From NCBI GenBank assembly GCA_033961575.1, contig CM066728.1:32240352-32304351 (forward strand): a stretch of 64,000 nt of DNA, written 5' to 3'. Below are positions 62,001 to 64,000 of this stretch, piece after piece. Source of the DNA: Aselliscus stoliczkanus. Taxonomy: Eukaryota; Chordata; Mammalia; Chiroptera; Hipposideridae. Each line of letters starts with the position of its first letter. Within the stretch, counting starts at the first letter, position 1. Position numbers and translations under genes: made by a program. The notes beneath the pieces were generated by a model that was not told where the DNA came from, searched no databases, and saw nothing but the letters and a program-made list of their open reading frames with translations.

Positions 62001-62679
62001 ACCTTTTCTGCTTTGAGGGATGGGGGCAAACGTAGAGTGATTCTTCTCAAGTTTTGTCTTCTTTTCATTTGTTCATAACCAACCCTTATTGTAATTATAT
62101 TCACCCGGATTCACTTCTCACATAAAGCAGAGTTCTACTATGAATTAAATGCATTGTTTGCTTTCGGGTATGCTTTACTTCTTGATGACAGATGAACTGA
62201 GCTCAGCTGCATTGAGGTAGGAACACCTGAGTGTTCCTCCTGCCTGCAGTGGCTACCTGTAAAAGATGTTGGGTCTTACAGCAAAATCACACCATCAAGG
62301 TCCTTTTCTCTTTTTTTGTGGAAGTTCCCACAGGAAAAAGAAAATTAACATCTTTTTGTTTTGGGTTATATATAGCTAAGTGTATTTATGCAAATCCTTA
62401 CAAAATGAAACAGTATGTTGGTTCCTATCACAGCTAGAACATAATCAAGATAAAAAGTTCTTGACAGCACTTTTCTCTCTAACTTCATTTTAAAAAAACA
62501 TAGTGACTTTAATACTTTGATAGAAATAACACAATTATTAAAAATAATTGAAGCAGTCTAGAAAATCAGCACAGATCCCGCTAGTCGGATATAGCAGTCC
62601 TTAAAATGTAGTGGACAGCATTATAGGAATCTCTGTATGTATTAATTAAACAGAGAGAAATGATGGAAGAACAAACAGA
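59047..62679. other. Intergenic, mostly unrecognised
   Basis: Includes a T/G-rich low-complexity stretch at 60500-60560. No gene is supported, and no AP3S1-like exon was seen although that gene is the expected neighbour in human. Confidence 0.45.
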
Positions 62680-62727
62680 TGGATGGATGGATGGATGGAT
62701 GGATGGATGGATGGATGGATGGATGGG
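62680..62727. repeat. (GGAT)n tetranucleotide repeat
   Basis: About eleven GGAT units, then GGGA units to about 62738. Confidence 0.95.
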
Positions 62728-62779
62728 AGGGAGGGAGGATAGAAAGGAGGCAGGAAGGAAAATCATGCTATATATGCTT

Positions 62780-63850
62780 TTGAATTTTTAAAATGCGCTT
62801 TTAAATATTTTTAAATTTTAGCATAGCTTTAGATATACAGAAAAGTTGCAAGGGTAGTCAGGTTCCCTTATACCTAGATCCAGTTGTCCCCACCATTAAT
62901 ATCTTACATTAGTATGATAAATTTGTCAAAACTAATGAACCAATATATAATTATTAACTAAAGTCCATACTTTACTCAAATTTCCTTAACTTTTACCTGA
63001 TATCCTTTTTCTGTCCCAGGATCTCATCCAGGATACCACATTACATTAAGTGATCATCTCTCCTTAGACCCGTCTGGACGGTGAGTTTCTCAGATTTTTC
63101 TTGTTTTGGTGACTGGCAGGTTGGAGGAGTAGGGGTCAGGAAACTTTGTAGACTGGCCCTCAATTTGGGTTTGTCTGATGTTTTTCTCATGATTGGGGTT
63201 AGGGTTCTTAGGGGGAAGACTGCAAAGGTAAAGTGCCATTCTCACTATGCTACATCCAGAGTACATGCTATCAACATGATGATAAGCTTGGTTGCACGGC
63301 TGAAGCAGTTTGTCACGTTTCTCCATTCTTGTCCCCCTTTCCGTACTGTACTTTTTGCATGGAAGTCACTGTGTGCAGTCCGTACGTAAGGGACAGGGAG
63401 TTATGCTCTATTGATTTGAGAATACAGTATCTACATAAATTCTTTGAAATTCTGTAGTATAGATTTGTTTCATGTATTTATCTACCCACTTATTTATTTG
63501 TGTCAGTAGGGACTCAAAGATATTTATTTTATACTTTGGGTTATAAGCCAATACTATGTTACTTATTTTGTTGCTCAAATTGTTTCAGCTTTGGCCACTG
63601 AGAGCTCTTTCAGTTGGCTCTTGAGTCTCTTTGACATACACCCATTGTCTTTTTTGAGCACTTCTTTACTTTCTGGCACCACAAGTTGCTCTGGCCTCAT
63701 CTTGTACTTTTCCTGCCCCGTCCTAGACTCAGCCATTTCTCCAAGGAGCCCTATTTCCCTTTATGGAAGAATGATATTTAGAATCCAAAATCCAGATGCT
63801 GAGTGTGCTCATTGCCACTAGGGTATGGTACATCTTTTCTGTTTGCTTCT
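62780..63850 (-). mobile_element. Antisense L1 3' region
   Basis: TTACATTAGTATGATAAATT, AACTAAAGTCCATACTTTAC, AGGATCTCATCCAGGATACC and GGGAGTTATGCTCTATTGAT follow a widespread antisense L1 segment in order. Confidence 0.65.
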
Positions 63851-64000
63851 TTTAGACCCTCTCAGCTGACAGAGTAAAGAAGTATGTGTGTGTAGACTAA
63901 CCAGTGTATACACACATATCCATAAATATTCCTATGTGCATACATCTGTATCTATATTAAGCTACACATGAGTTTATACTAATGTCTCCAATTCTAATCC

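Noticed and set aside
62660..62766. Short direct repeats as a possible CRISPR-like array
   Set aside because: This is a GGAT microsatellite; there are no spacers, and the genome is mammalian.

Overview
This is mammalian nuclear DNA. It has long introns with GT/AG-type borders, one CpG-island promoter, MIR, L2 and MER5/MER20-type fossils, many broken L1 copies, and a lineage-specific set of tRNA-derived SINEs opening GGCCGGCCGAGTGGC. The SINE types and the mariner elements most resemble those I associate with horseshoe and Old World leaf-nosed bats (Yinpterochiroptera, Rhin-1-like SINEs). That placement is from memory and moderate in confidence; that it is a placental mammal is certain.

The only protein-coding gene I can support is on the minus strand: LVRN (laeverin, aminopeptidase Q), an M1-family zinc aminopeptidase. 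Exon 1 (29000-29697) lies in a CpG island. Five further exons follow leftward: 13400-13542, 11687-11826, 8009-8135, 4542-4696 and 2856-2969. Together they encode residues 1 to 459 in one open frame, up to and including the zinc site (H416, E417, H420, E439). The rest of the catalytic domain and the C-terminal ERAP1-like domain must lie to the left of position 1. Notable points are an Arg in the exopeptidase motif (R-A-M-E-N) where the family has Gly and human LVRN has His, a GC rather than GT donor after exon 5, and a TATCTA microsatellite starting 16 bases after the exon 2 donor.

Positions 1-28999 right of exon 6 are introns crowded with L1 and SINE copies, many nested: a 5 kb L1 cluster at 19.9-25.7 kb carries SINEs, a mariner deletion derivative and a palindromic MITE-like element. 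Positions 30.7-64 kb are the 5' flank of LVRN and hold no host gene I can recognise. They contain a long L1 (33.9-36.8 kb), L2 elements, a second mariner derivative (42080-42661), simple repeats, and a clean 5'-truncated SET retrocopy (45873-47261) with a 16-bp target duplication, inserted in an antisense L2.

I see no new multi-gene system, CRISPR array, tRNA or rRNA gene. The points most worth following are the altered LVRN active-site motif, the GC donor, the matched internal deletion in the two mariner copies, and the MER20-like element next to a placental gene promoter.
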